A DNA stretch of 64,000 nucleotides from Chloroflexales bacterium ZM16-3 (GTDB lineage: Bacteria; Chloroflexota; Chloroflexia; Chloroflexales; Chloroflexaceae), in NCBI GenBank assembly GCA_004138175.2, contig RYFE02000018.1, positions 1 to 64,000 of the forward strand. The letters are read 5' to 3'. The translations under genes were made by a program, and so were the position numbers. Positions 8,322-16,118 of this stretch are shown here, one piece after another (within the stretch, counting starts at the first letter, position 1; the number at the start of each line of letters is the position of its first letter). The notes under the pieces were generated by a model. It saw only the letters and a program-made list of their open reading frames with translations. It made no database searches and was not told where the DNA came from.

Positions 8322-9041
8322 GTGAGCGTGCTACCAGATATTGATGAGAAGGCCACCTACGTTGAGCGCATGTTTGCGCGGATCGCGCCTGGGTACGATA
8401 GGATGAACCGGGCGATGACCTTCGGGCTCGACCAGGGCTGGCGTCGGCAGATGGTGGCGATGATCGCGCCGCCGGTGGGCGGCGACGCCCTGGACGTGGG
8501 CACGGGCACGGGCGACTTTCTGCCGGAGCTGGCGGGCTGGCTGCGCGGCGGGCGGGCGGTGGGGGTGGACTTTACCGTGCCGATGATGGCGGCAGGTCAG
8601 CCGAAGATCGCCGCCCTGGCCGAGGGGGCGCGGGCGGCCTTTGTGGGTGGCGACGCCCTGCGCCTGCCCTTCCCCGACCAGAGCTTCGACGCGATCACCA
8701 CCGGCTTTATGCTGCGTAATGTCACCGACATTGGCCAGGCTCTTGGCGAGATGTACCGGGTGGCTCGGCCCGGCGCGATGATGGCCTGCCTTGAGGTGGC
8801 CCGCCCGCGCAGCGCGGTGCTGCGCCTGGGCCACCGGATCTACTTCGAGGGCGTGGTGCCCTGGATCGGCCAGCTGCTCGGCGGCGACCGGCGGGCCTAC
8901 ACCTACCTGCCGCAGTCGGCGCGGAACTTCCCCCCGCCCGAGCGGCTGGCCGAGCTAATGCGCGCTGCGGGCTGGTCGTATGTGAGCTACCAGCTGGTTG
9001 GCCTCGGCGCGGCGGCGATCCACACCGGGGCAAAAGTATGA
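8322..9041 (+). CDS. menG: Demethylmenaquinone/ubiquinone-type C-methyltransferase
   Basis: The 239-residue protein is a typical UbiE/MenG: MFARIAPGYDRMNRAMTFGLD near residue 11, motif I ALDVGTGTGDFLPEL near 58, and the family hallmark TGFMLRNVTDIGQALGEMYRVARPG near 127. It ends with the conserved YTYLPQSARNFPPPERLAELM. MenG transfers a methyl group from SAM to demethylmenaquinol, the last step of menaquinone synthesis. No other men genes lie nearby. GTG start at 8322 is preceded by AGAGGAAT. It is followed after 6 bp by the DUF4230 gene. Confidence 0.88.
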   Translation: MSVLPDIDEKATYVERMFARIAPGYDRMNRAMTFGLDQGWRRQMVAMIAPPVGGDALDVGTGTGDFLPELAGWLRGGRAVGVDFTVPMMAAGQPKIAALAEGARAAFVGGDALRLPFPDQSFDAITTGFMLRNVTDIGQALGEMYRVARPGAMMACLEVARPRSAVLRLGHRIYFEGVVPWIGQLLGGDRRAYTYLPQSARNFPPPERLAELMRAAGWSYVSYQLVGLGAAAIHTGAKV

Positions 9042-9047
9042 GGTGTT

Positions 9048-9959
9048 ATGAGCTACGATGACGACAGCCAGGCGGAGCAGCGCCGCCCCCGCGAGAATAT
9101 TATGCAGCAGCGCCTGCGCAAGTCGCGTGGCGAGGAGATCGACGAGGATCTGCATGTTGGGCCATACGACGACGACGATGATCACGTGCCGCGCACCTTC
9201 GGTCGTTCTTCACCGCCCCCGCGCCTCTCGGGCACCCCGCGCGGCGGCGGCGGCGGGTGCGCCACGGCGGTGCTCTACCTTGTCCTCGGCGGCCTTGCCG
9301 CCCTGCTGGTGGTGGTGGTCTTCCTCAACCAGACGGTGGGCGGGATCGGCAGCCTCTTCTCTGGCGTGCCCAACTTGTCCACCATTATTGTGACGCCGAC
9401 CCCGGTGATCCAGAGCGGCGCGGCTGTGGTGCGGCGCATCCAGGATCTTAGTCGTCTGGAGACGGCTCAGTACACAGTCGAGCAGGTGATCGATGTGCGC
9501 CAGGACAGCAATATTCCGCTTATTGGGAACTTCGTCGCTGGCGACGCGCTGTTGCTGATCGCCCATGGGACGGTCGTTGCGGGGGTAGATCTCAGCCAGC
9601 TCGATGTGGGCGCGGTGACGATCTCGCCCGATGGGCGCACGATCACGCTGCGCATCCCGCCGGCTCAGGTGTTTAGCTCGGCTCTCGACAGCAGCAAGAC
9701 GCGGGTCTACAGCCGGGATCGCGGCCTGCTCGCACCTGACAACAAAGACCTGGAGACCCAGGCCCGCATGGAGGCCGAGCGGCAGATCCTCCAGGCCGCC
9801 TGTGAGGACGGGGTGATGAGCCGGGCAACCGACGAGGCGCAGAAGTCGCTGACACAGTTCCTCAGTCTGCTCGACTACGACGAGGTGGTGGTGATCCCGA
9901 GCGCGCCGGCCGCCTGCGTCGCGCCCGCCGACGGCCCGCAGGCCACGCCTATGCCGTAG
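9048..9959 (+). CDS. DUF4230 domain membrane-anchored protein
   Basis: Residues 1-80 are charged and low-complexity (acidic runs YDDDDDHVPR, then a Gly-rich RGGGGGCA), cytoplasmic by inference. One membrane helix follows (about 82-104, AVLYLVLGGLAALLVVVVFL). The remainder matches the DUF4230 pattern: VRRIQDLSRLETAQYTVEQVIDV, a loop with LIAHGTVVAGVDLSQLDVGAV, and RIPPAQVFSSALDSSKTRVYSRDRGLL. DUF4230 proteins are bitopic and of unknown function. A short Pro/Ala tail ends it. ATG at 9048 follows AGGTGTT, 6 bp after menG, so it is likely in the same transcript. Confidence 0.8.
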   Translation: MSYDDDSQAEQRRPRENIMQQRLRKSRGEEIDEDLHVGPYDDDDDHVPRTFGRSSPPPRLSGTPRGGGGGCATAVLYLVLGGLAALLVVVVFLNQTVGGIGSLFSGVPNLSTIIVTPTPVIQSGAAVVRRIQDLSRLETAQYTVEQVIDVRQDSNIPLIGNFVAGDALLLIAHGTVVAGVDLSQLDVGAVTISPDGRTITLRIPPAQVFSSALDSSKTRVYSRDRGLLAPDNKDLETQARMEAERQILQAACEDGVMSRATDEAQKSLTQFLSLLDYDEVVVIPSAPAACVAPADGPQATPMP

Positions 9960-10129
9960 GGCGACTTGCAGATTGCAGATTGCGCACGTCTGCTGCGCGG
10001 CGGCGACCTTTCGATACTGTTATCTGGGGCTGACAGCTTTGCTATGAATCTTGTGAAAAATAATGGTATGATCCCCTAATTGCTGCACCAATAGTTATTG
10101 GGCCGCGCTCTGGCCCGGGGACAGCGCAC

Positions 10130-10507
10130 ATGGATACCGCATACACAATCTTAGTTGCCGGTCTGGGGAGCCGGGTCGAGGATTTCCTTGTGCCTGTCCT
10201 TGAGGCCCAGGGGCATGTTGTCCACACTGCTGTCGGCCCGACGGCCACCTTCGAGGCTCTCACTACCCGCTTCGACCTCATCCTCGTCGATCTGCCCTCC
10301 GAGAATGAGCTTAGCTCCCTGCGCGAGCTACGCGAACGCTGTGGCTGCGCGGTGATGGCGTTTGGCCCGGCCCGCAACGCCCGGCTGCTGGTGGCGGCGC
10401 TAGAGCACGGGGCCGATGACTATGTGCAGCGGCCCTTCCGCACCGATGAGCTGCTGGCGCGCATCCGCGCGCAGCTGCGGCGCGTTGAGCGCAACCGGGC
10501 TGTCTGA
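10130..10507 (+). CDS. Stand-alone degenerate response-regulator receiver domain
   Basis: A 125-residue single CheY-like domain. The central Asp54 (LILVDLPSE) is present, but the N-terminal acidic pair that binds Mg is AG (residues 10-11, YTILVAGLG) and the conserved Lys before PF is Arg101 (YVQRPF). The Thr/Ser switch position also appears changed (VMAFGP). Phosphotransfer is therefore doubtful. The end (ELLARIRAQLRRVERN) is the linker that leads into a winged helix in OmpR-type regulators, but the gene stops there, followed at once by a hairpin. No histidine kinase lies near. It could act as a phosphorylation-independent binding domain. Confidence 0.75.
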   Translation: MDTAYTILVAGLGSRVEDFLVPVLEAQGHVVHTAVGPTATFEALTTRFDLILVDLPSENELSSLRELRERCGCAVMAFGPARNARLLVAALEHGADDYVQRPFRTDELLARIRAQLRRVERNRAV

Positions 10508-10700
10508 AAGAGAGGTATGGGAGAGAACAAAGTTCTCTCCCATACCTCTCTTTCTGTTGTAGGCAACAACACTGCGCACGGTGAGGGTGTGGGAGAGCTT
10601 CGCTCTCCCACAAAAAAACTGATGGTGCTGCGGCGCGGCTACGCCGCGCCGCAGCACCATCAGTGTGGCATGTGCCTGACGGGCACACATTCCCTCTCTT
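10505..10700. repeat. Array of four hairpins between convergent genes
   Basis: In order: arms of about 22 bp from GAAAGAGAGGTATGGG around ACAAAGT (10505-10551); GTGTGGGAGAG with loop CTTCG and a run of A (10584-10617); 22-bp arms ACTGATGGTGCTGCGGCG.. around TAC (10618-10664); and TGTGCC-TGAC-GGGCACA near 10670-10686. The outermost CTGAAAGAGAG (10504) and CTCTCTTTCAG (about 10692-10702) also pair. The array could serve as a bidirectional terminator for the receiver gene and the minus-strand small gene. Confidence 0.75.
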
Positions 10701-10922
10701 TCAGAGCCGCTCGACGCCTGTGACGACGTTCATCAGGTAGGCCACGCGCACCTGGTCTCCCGGTCGCGCCTCCGCGTAGATGCTCTCCTTCCCCACCCGC
10801 GTCCGCCTCGGCTGGCCCTCTTCCCCGCTGTGTACGTACACCAGGTCGTAGAAGATCGTGCCGTGGATGTCGATTCCCTGGATGGCCTGGATGGTCGCCT
10901 CGCGGCTGCCGGACATGATCAT
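10701..10922 (-). CDS. Small conserved-looking hypothetical protein
   Basis: A 73-residue, beta-rich protein with no membrane helix or signal peptide (GIDIHGTIFYDLVYVHSGEEGQPRRTRVGKESIYAEARPGDQVRVAYLMNVVTGVERL). The second half, PGDQVRVAYLMNVVTGV, reads like a short OB or SH3-like strand set. It is preceded on its own strand by a good ribosome-binding site (AAGGAGAG before ATGATCATG). Its codon use is that of a real gene. I do not recognise a family. It lies downstream of the M16 pair with a palindromic repeat between. Confidence 0.55.
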   Translation of the reverse strand: MIMSGSREATIQAIQGIDIHGTIFYDLVYVHSGEEGQPRRTRVGKESIYAEARPGDQVRVAYLMNVVTGVERL

Positions 10923-10950
10923 GAGAAGCTCTCCTTGCAGTAGCGCATAC

Positions 10951-11036
10951 GTAATGCTGTCAGGTATTCGGTCATTCTGAGCGAAGCGAAGAATCCCGGT
11001 CGGGACGCTTCGCTCCGCTCAGCGTGACAGCATTAC
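10951..11036. repeat. Dispersed palindromic element, copy 2
   Basis: GTAATGCTGTCA on the left is the inverse of TGACAGCATTAC on the right. Inside is the family core CATTCTGAGCGAAGCGAAG / CTTCGCTCCGCTCAGCGTG. It lies just after the M16 partner gene's stop and may double as a terminator. Confidence 0.85.
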
Positions 11037-11041
11037 AGGCA

Positions 11042-12301
11042 TTACACCGGCCCGGCGACGCTCAGGACGTATGACTCGGTGGAGAGATACTTCTGGGCGG
11101 CGGCGTGTACCTGGTCGCGGTCGACGGCGGCGATGATCGCCGGGTAGCGCTCGATGTAGTCGAGCCCGAGGCCGTGGCGCTCGATGCCCAGCAGGCTGCC
11201 GGCGATGCCGTCGCTGGTCTCCAGGCCGATCACCAGGCTGCCGGTGAGGTAGTCGCGGGCGTCGTCGAGCTCCTCGTCGGTCGGCCCCTCCTGGCGGAAT
11301 AGCTCGATCTCGGCGAGGATGGCCTGGGCCGCGCGCTCGATATTCTCGGGGCTGACGCCGGCCGCCGCGACCCACGGCCCGGCCCCCAGGTCGGCCTCGA
11401 AGTCGCTGTAGCAGTAGTAGGCCATGCCCTGCTCCTCGCGCACCTGCTCGCCCAGCCGCCCGCCCATGCCGAGCTGGCCGAGGATCATGTTGGCGATCAT
11501 GGCTCCGTAGTAGTCGGGGGCGCTGCGGCGCAGCCCGTGGACGGCCCAGATCAGGTCGGCCTGGACTTTGCCGGGCATGGCGATGTCGTCCCGCCGCACG
11601 CCGACGAGGTGCGGCGCGTCGGGGATGGAGACCGGCTCGGGTGGGGCGTCGGGTTGCCATCTGGCGAAGTGGCGCTCTAGCTCGGCCACAACCGCTGGCG
11701 GGTCGATATCGCCGACGACGGCGATGCTGCTCAGGGCGGGGTGGTAGCGCCGGTGGAAGCGGGCCAGGTCGTCGCGGGTGATCGCGGCGACGCTGTCCAG
11801 GCTGCCGCTAGAGGGGCGGCTGAAGGGGTGCCCCGGCGGGTAGAGCATGGCCCGCGCGGCGATGCTGGCTCGGTAGCCGGTGTCCTGCTCGCTCTCGCGC
11901 AGGCCGGTGAGGAACTGGCCGCGCAGTCGCTCGACCTCGGCCGCCGGGAAGGTGGGTCGGATGAGCATATCGGCCAGGATCTCCAGAATGAGTGGCAGGT
12001 CCTCGGCGAGGGCCTTGCCAGAGAATCCGCTGGCCTGGGTGCCGCCGCCGGCGCTGACGCTACAGCCGAGCCCCTCGGTCTCGGCGACGATCTGGTGGAA
12101 GCTGCGCTCGCCGGCGCCCCTGGTGAGGGCCGCGCCGGTGAAGACGGCCAGGCCGCCCAGCTCGGGCGGCTCCAGGGCGGCGCCCACGCGCAGCTCGCCG
12201 CGCACGCTCACCGTGGGCGCGCCGGGGTTGCGGCGGATGAGGGCGACCATCCCGTTCGGCAGGACGTGGCGCAGGGTTGAACTATTGCTAGCTGATGACA
12301 T
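11042..12301 (-). CDS. M16-family peptidase-like protein, non-catalytic partner
   Basis: The 419-residue protein has the two-domain M16 (mitochondrial processing peptidase-like) layout but lacks the zinc motif HXXEH. The corresponding segment reads GLAVFTGAALTRGAGERS. C-terminal M16 features remain (GMGGRLGEQVREEQGMAYYCYSDFE, and ARDYLTGSLVIGLETSDGIAGSLL). In bacterial two-gene M16 systems the inactive chain pairs with an active one. The neighbouring gene upstream (12431-13714) carries HWVEH, so these two most likely form that heterodimer. A palindrome lies between them. Confidence 0.85.
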   Translation of the reverse strand: MSSASNSSTLRHVLPNGMVALIRRNPGAPTVSVRGELRVGAALEPPELGGLAVFTGAALTRGAGERSFHQIVAETEGLGCSVSAGGGTQASGFSGKALAEDLPLILEILADMLIRPTFPAAEVERLRGQFLTGLRESEQDTGYRASIAARAMLYPPGHPFSRPSSGSLDSVAAITRDDLARFHRRYHPALSSIAVVGDIDPPAVVAELERHFARWQPDAPPEPVSIPDAPHLVGVRRDDIAMPGKVQADLIWAVHGLRRSAPDYYGAMIANMILGQLGMGGRLGEQVREEQGMAYYCYSDFEADLGAGPWVAAAGVSPENIERAAQAILAEIELFRQEGPTDEELDDARDYLTGSLVIGLETSDGIAGSLLGIERHGLGLDYIERYPAIIAAVDRDQVHAAAQKYLSTESYVLSVAGPV

Positions 12302-12342
12302 TGCTTCCCTTTAAGGTTAGGGCTGCCGCCCTAACAACCGAT

Positions 12343-12393
12343 CTTGTGTTGCCGAACGATGCCAGCGAAGCTGGCATCGTTCGGCAACACAAG
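12343..12393. repeat. 51-bp perfect palindrome with GCGAAGC apex
   Basis: Two 24-bp arms (starting CTTGTGTTGCCGAACGATG) pair perfectly around GAA, with the apex GCGAAGC. It sits in the 129-bp gap between the two M16 genes, flanked by a smaller GTTAGGGC/GCCCTAAC hairpin (12316-12334) and a GGGGGTC-TGC-GACCCC hairpin (12403-12419). A mid-operon attenuator is possible; a mobile origin is equally possible. Confidence 0.9.
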
Positions 12394-12430
12394 AGAAAAT
12401 TCCGGGGGTCTGCGACCCCAAACCCCCGCG

Positions 12431-13714
12431 TTACGCGGCATCATCCGGCACGAAGTGGCCGACCGTGCGCCGCCGCTCGGTCAGGTAGGTCTGGGCGATC
12501 CGGCGCACATCCTCGGCCGAGACGGCGGCCAGCTCATCGAGCAGGGTGTCGACGCGGCGGTAGCTATCGAGCGTCTCCCACATGCCGAGCTGCATGGCCT
12601 GGTTGGTGACGCTCTCGCTGCCGTAGGCCACCTGGGCGCGCATCTGCTTGCGGGCGCGGGCCAGCTCCGACTCGGCGATGCCGTCCTGCTGGATCTTTGT
12701 GACCTCGGCGATCAGGGCGGCCTCGACGGCGGCGGGGTCCACGCCCTCGCTGGCGGTTGCGCCCAGCTCGAAGAGGTATGGGTCACGGCTGGGGGTGAGC
12801 CCGCTCCATGCCGAGGCGGCGATGCCGCTCTCGACGAGGGCCGGGTAGAGCCGGGCGCTGCGGTTGGTCTGTGAGCCGCCACCCATGAAGGTGAGCGACT
12901 TGGCCCCGCTGAGCGCCGAGTCGAGCACGGCCAGGGCGGCGAAGTCGGGGCTGCGGCAGTCGGGGGCGAGGTAGCCGATCTGCACGTAGGCGGCGGGGCC
13001 GGGGCGGCGCACCGTCACCCGGCGCTCGCCCTGGGGCTCCGGCTCGGCGGCGCGTACCTGGGGCAGCGCGGGGCCGGCTGGCAGCTGGCCGAAGGACTCC
13101 TCGGCCATGCGCAGCATCGCGTCGGAGTCGAAGTCGCCCACCAGCACCAGCACCGCATTATTCGGCATGTAGAAGGTCTGGTAGTGCCCGTAGAGGTCGT
13201 CGCGAGTCATCGCCTCCAGGTCCTCTTTGTAGCCGATCACCGGGTGGCGGTAGGGGTGGCGGGTGAAGGCCGCCGCCTTCACCGCCTCGTCCAGCCATGT
13301 CTCCGGCTCGTTGGCGTAGCCCTCAAGCTCAGAGATGATCACCGTGCGCTCGCTGTCGACCTCCTCCGCCTCGAAGAGGGCGTTGACCATGCGGTCGGCC
13401 TCGATCTGGAGCCCGAGGGCGATCCGGTCGGCCGGCAGGGTCTCGTAGTAAGCGGTGTAGTCGATCCAGGTGAAGCCGTTGAAGACGCCGCCGTTGCGGG
13501 CGACGAGGCGGTCGAGATGGCCGGCGGGGATCTGCGGGGTGCCCTTGAAGAGCATATGCTCGACCCAGTGGCTGATCCCGGTGCGGCCGGCGGGCTCGTT
13601 GCGCGAGCCGACGCGGTACCAGATCCAGCTGGTGGCGACGGGCGCGCCGTGGGCCTCTTTTAGCAGCACCAGCATGCCGTTGGGCAGGGTGTGGGCGATG
13701 ACAGGGGTACTCAT
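12431..13714 (-). CDS. M16-family zinc metallopeptidase, catalytic subunit
   Basis: The 427-residue protein carries the inverted zinc motif HWVEH (ISHWVEHMLFKGT, residues about 49-61) with the downstream Glu in SERTVIISELEGY that completes the site. N-terminal M16 sequences GMLVLLKEAHGAPVATSWIWYRVGSRNE and C-terminal TFMGGGSQTNRSARLYPALVESGIA fit the processing-peptidase type. No signal peptide is seen, so it is probably cytoplasmic. It is the first gene of the pair and is followed by the inactive partner. The role in Chloroflexota is unknown; oligopeptide clearance is a reasonable guess from the family. Confidence 0.88.
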   Translation of the reverse strand: MSTPVIAHTLPNGMLVLLKEAHGAPVATSWIWYRVGSRNEPAGRTGISHWVEHMLFKGTPQIPAGHLDRLVARNGGVFNGFTWIDYTAYYETLPADRIALGLQIEADRMVNALFEAEEVDSERTVIISELEGYANEPETWLDEAVKAAAFTRHPYRHPVIGYKEDLEAMTRDDLYGHYQTFYMPNNAVLVLVGDFDSDAMLRMAEESFGQLPAGPALPQVRAAEPEPQGERRVTVRRPGPAAYVQIGYLAPDCRSPDFAALAVLDSALSGAKSLTFMGGGSQTNRSARLYPALVESGIAASAWSGLTPSRDPYLFELGATASEGVDPAAVEAALIAEVTKIQQDGIAESELARARKQMRAQVAYGSESVTNQAMQLGMWETLDSYRRVDTLLDELAAVSAEDVRRIAQTYLTERRRTVGHFVPDDAA

Positions 13715-13742
13715 GGCTTTCCTTATCAGAATCCCGTGCCTA

Positions 13743-13829
13743 TGTCACCCTGAGCTGAGGCGTAGCCGAAGTGAAGGGTCTCGGCATGGCATCGGAACCC
13801 GGGATTCTTCGCTTCGCTTAGAATGACAG
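13743..13829. repeat. Dispersed palindromic element, copy 3 (diverged)
   Basis: TGTCACCCTGAG..AAGTGAAGGGTC on the left and GATTCTTCGCTTCGCTTAGAATGACA on the right (each cited in part) mark the element, with a longer and less regular centre. Its right end runs into the last codons and stop of the alpha/beta-hydrolase gene (stop at 13818-13820), so the element supplies that protein's C-terminus. Confidence 0.8.
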
Positions 13830-14741
13830 ATCTTCGTTGTCGCACGAGAGCCGCTCTTCCACAAACTTCTTCACAAACCGCACCACCTGGAGGGGCCGCT
13901 CGCGCTGGGGCAGGTGGCCGCAGCCGGGCAGGGTCAGCACGGCGGGCGCGGGCAGGTTATCGCGGAAGAACTCGAAGGAGCCGGCGGGTAGGAAGTGGTC
14001 CTTCTGGCCCCAGACGAGGGCGGTCGGCACCCTGATCGCGGCCAGATCCTCGGGCCGGAAGAACTCGTCCTCGCTGGCGGCGGCGACGAACTGGGCCACC
14101 GGGTCGCGCAGAAAGAGCGTCTGGAAGCTGCGCTGGCCGAGGTGGAGGGCCATGATGAGGGGCTGGCTGCCGAACATCTGGCGGAAGATTAGCCGGACGG
14201 TGCGCAGGTCGGGCACGGCGACGGTGTTGACGAAGGGCTCCCAGGAGGGGCGCCCCTCAAGCCCGGCGCCGCCCGGGTCGAGCATCATGATGCCCCGGGC
14301 CAGCTCGGGCGCCTCCAGGGCCAGGCGGGCGGCGATCCAGCCGCCGAGCGAGTTGCCGACCAGCAGGGCGGGCCGACCGATCTCCTGGGCGACCAGGGCG
14401 CGCACCACGGCCACATGCTCGTCGATGCGGGCGTAGCGCCGGCCGCGCGGGTAGCCGCTCTGGCCGAAGCCGGGCAGGTCGATGGCGTAGACCGGGCCGA
14501 TCTTGGCCATGCCGTGTAGCATGAAGGCCCAGGTGAGGGCGCTGTCGGCGATGCCGTGGATGAGCACGACCGGCAGGCCGGGGCCGTCGCCGAGCCGGTA
14601 GAGGTGGACGGGGATGCCCGCGAGGCTGCGCTGCTCCTCGGCGACGCCGAGGCGCAGCAGCAGTCGGCGGGTGATCCCGTTCACCACCGGGATCATGGCG
14701 TGGGAGAGCGGGTCGAGGAATGGTGTATGTTGTAATGGCAT
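13818..14741 (-). CDS. Alpha/beta hydrolase
   Basis: The 307-residue protein has the classical fold signatures: oxyanion segment VVLIHGIADSALTW (about 39-52), nucleophile elbow VGNSLGGW (Ser about 109), an acid in the TALVWGQKDHFLP segment (about 242-254), and the catalytic His in LPGCGHLPQRERP (about 277-289). This matches the 2-hydroxymuconic-semialdehyde hydrolase/haloperoxidase-like group, but the substrate is not readable. The C-terminal residues DNEDLSF overlap the end of a palindromic repeat. There is no strong ribosome-binding site before 14741. A downstream ATG at 14696 is an alternative start. Confidence 0.82.
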   Translation of the reverse strand: MPLQHTPFLDPLSHAMIPVVNGITRRLLLRLGVAEEQRSLAGIPVHLYRLGDGPGLPVVLIHGIADSALTWAFMLHGMAKIGPVYAIDLPGFGQSGYPRGRRYARIDEHVAVVRALVAQEIGRPALLVGNSLGGWIAARLALEAPELARGIMMLDPGGAGLEGRPSWEPFVNTVAVPDLRTVRLIFRQMFGSQPLIMALHLGQRSFQTLFLRDPVAQFVAAASEDEFFRPEDLAAIRVPTALVWGQKDHFLPAGSFEFFRDNLPAPAVLTLPGCGHLPQRERPLQVVRFVKKFVEERLSCDNEDLSF

Positions 14742-14762
14742 AGTATGTATTGCGCGGCGTCC

Positions 14763-15926
14763 CTACACCGCCGTGGCCCGGCCGACGCCCTCGGAGGGCC
14801 GACAGACAATGATCCCGGCCTCGCGGCCTGTCTGCGCCAGGTAGTCGGCGGCCACCTCTTGCACGAACCTATCCACCGCCGAGATCGTGACCATGTTCAC
14901 GGTGCTGCCGCCGAAGCCGCCGCCGGTGAGGCGTGCGCCGTAGCAGCCGGGCACGGCGCGGGCCAGATCGGTGAGCAGGTCGATCTCGGGCACGCTGATC
15001 TCGTAGTCGTCGCGCATACTGGCGTGTGACTGGTTCATCAGCTGGCCGAAGGTGACGAGGTCGGCTCGCTCCAGGGCGGCGGCGGCGTCCAAGGTGCGCC
15101 GGTTCTCGGTGACGACGTGGCGGGCGCGCATCAGGATGGTCGGCGGCAGCAGATCGGCGTTGGCCTCCAGGCTGGCGAGGCTCACATCGCGCAGGGTACT
15201 GATCCTGGGCATGCGCGTCTTGAGCAGGCGCACGGCCTCGTTGCAGGCGGCCCGGCGCTCGTTGTAGCCCGAGTTTCCCAGGTTGTGGTGGACCCCGCTG
15301 TTGCAGACGATCACGCGCACATCGGGCGGGATGAGCAGCGGTCGGTAACTCAGGTCGCGGCAGTCGATTAGCAGGGCGTGGTCGGCCCGGCCGAGCGCCG
15401 AGACGAACTGGTCCATAATCCCGCACTGCACGCCGACGAAGCTGTTCTCGGCGCCCTGGGCGAGCAGGGCCAGCTCCTCGCCGAGCAGGTTAATGTTGTT
15501 GAGCAGCTGCACCGCGTAGCCGACGGCCACCTCTAGGGATGCCGACGAGGAGAGTCCGCTGCCCAGGGGCACATCGCTGCTGATCAGCAGGTCGGCCCCG
15601 GTGATCGGCAGGTCGCGGGCGCGGATGCCCTTGACGACGCCGCGCACGTAGTTGGCCCAGGGCATATCGGGGCTGCGCTCGATCTGGTCGATTGAGAAGC
15701 TGTCCTCCTGGTTGAACTGGGCAGTGTAGGCGCGGATGGTGGTGTCGGGGCGGCTGCGGGCGGCCACAAAGGTCTCGCGGTCGATGGCGATCGGGAAGAC
15801 GAAACCCTCGTTATAGTCGGTGTGCTCGCCGATCAGATTAACCCTGCCGGGGGCGCGCACGATCATACGCGGGTGGGCACCGAAGCGCTTGATGAAGGCG
15901 TCACGAATAACGTGCGGGTCTTGCAT
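14763..15926 (-). CDS. galK: Galactokinase
   Basis: A GHMP kinase with all galactokinase signatures: [25 protein letters not shown] near the start, the ATP-binding [29 protein letters not shown], and the C-terminal [15 protein letters not shown]. It phosphorylates alpha-D-galactose at O1 (Leloir pathway). I choose the ATG at 15926 (MQDPH) because CGGAG stands 6 bases ahead of it. Earlier in-frame ATGs run back into GGGGACA repeats and have no ribosome-binding site. No galT or galE is nearby. It is divergent from the SDR gene. Confidence 0.92.
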   Translation of the reverse strand: MQDPHVIRDAFIKRFGAHPRMIVRAPGRVNLIGEHTDYNEGFVFPIAIDRETFVAARSRPDTTIRAYTAQFNQEDSFSIDQIERSPDMPWANYVRGVVKGIRARDLPITGADLLISSDVPLGSGLSSSASLEVAVGYAVQLLNNINLLGEELALLAQGAENSFVGVQCGIMDQFVSALGRADHALLIDCRDLSYRPLLIPPDVRVIVCNSGVHHNLGNSGYNERRAACNEAVRLLKTRMPRISTLRDVSLASLEANADLLPPTILMRARHVVTENRRTLDAAAALERADLVTFGQLMNQSHASMRDDYEISVPEIDLLTDLARAVPGCYGARLTGGGFGGSTVNMVTISAVDRFVQEVAADYLAQTGREAGIIVCRPSEGVGRATAV

Positions 15927-15942
15927 GGCTGGCTCCGTCATG

Positions 15943-16040
15943 GTACAGGGGGCAGGGGACAGGGGAGTTGCGCTACTATGGAGCGCTTCGCCGTCTGCCA
16001 ATTCGCTCCGGCTGTCCCCTGTCCCCTATACCCTTTCCCC
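15943..16040. repeat. Inverted pair of GGGGACA heptamer repeats
   Basis: CAGGGGGCAGGGGACAGGGG (15945-15964) faces CTGTCCCCTGTCCCC (16012-16026) across about 45 bp in the gap between galK and the SDR gene. The arms could pair. The repeat unit is the same as at 16975 and 21955. Confidence 0.75.
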
Positions 16041-16077
16041 TCGTTTCGCTGTAGTCTACCACACTGCGGGAGTGCGG

Positions 16078-16112
16078 TAGAATAGAGGTGATATGAGGTA
16101 TTTGTGTGGAGG
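16078..16112 (+). promoter_or_regulatory. Candidate -10 box and ribosome-binding site for the SDR gene
   Basis: TAGAAT at 16078-16083 resembles a -10 element; no clear -35 is seen. GGAGG at 16108-16112 lies 6 bases before the ATG at 16119 and decides that start over an upstream in-frame GTG at 16104. Confidence 0.45.
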
Positions 16113-16118
16113 CCGACG

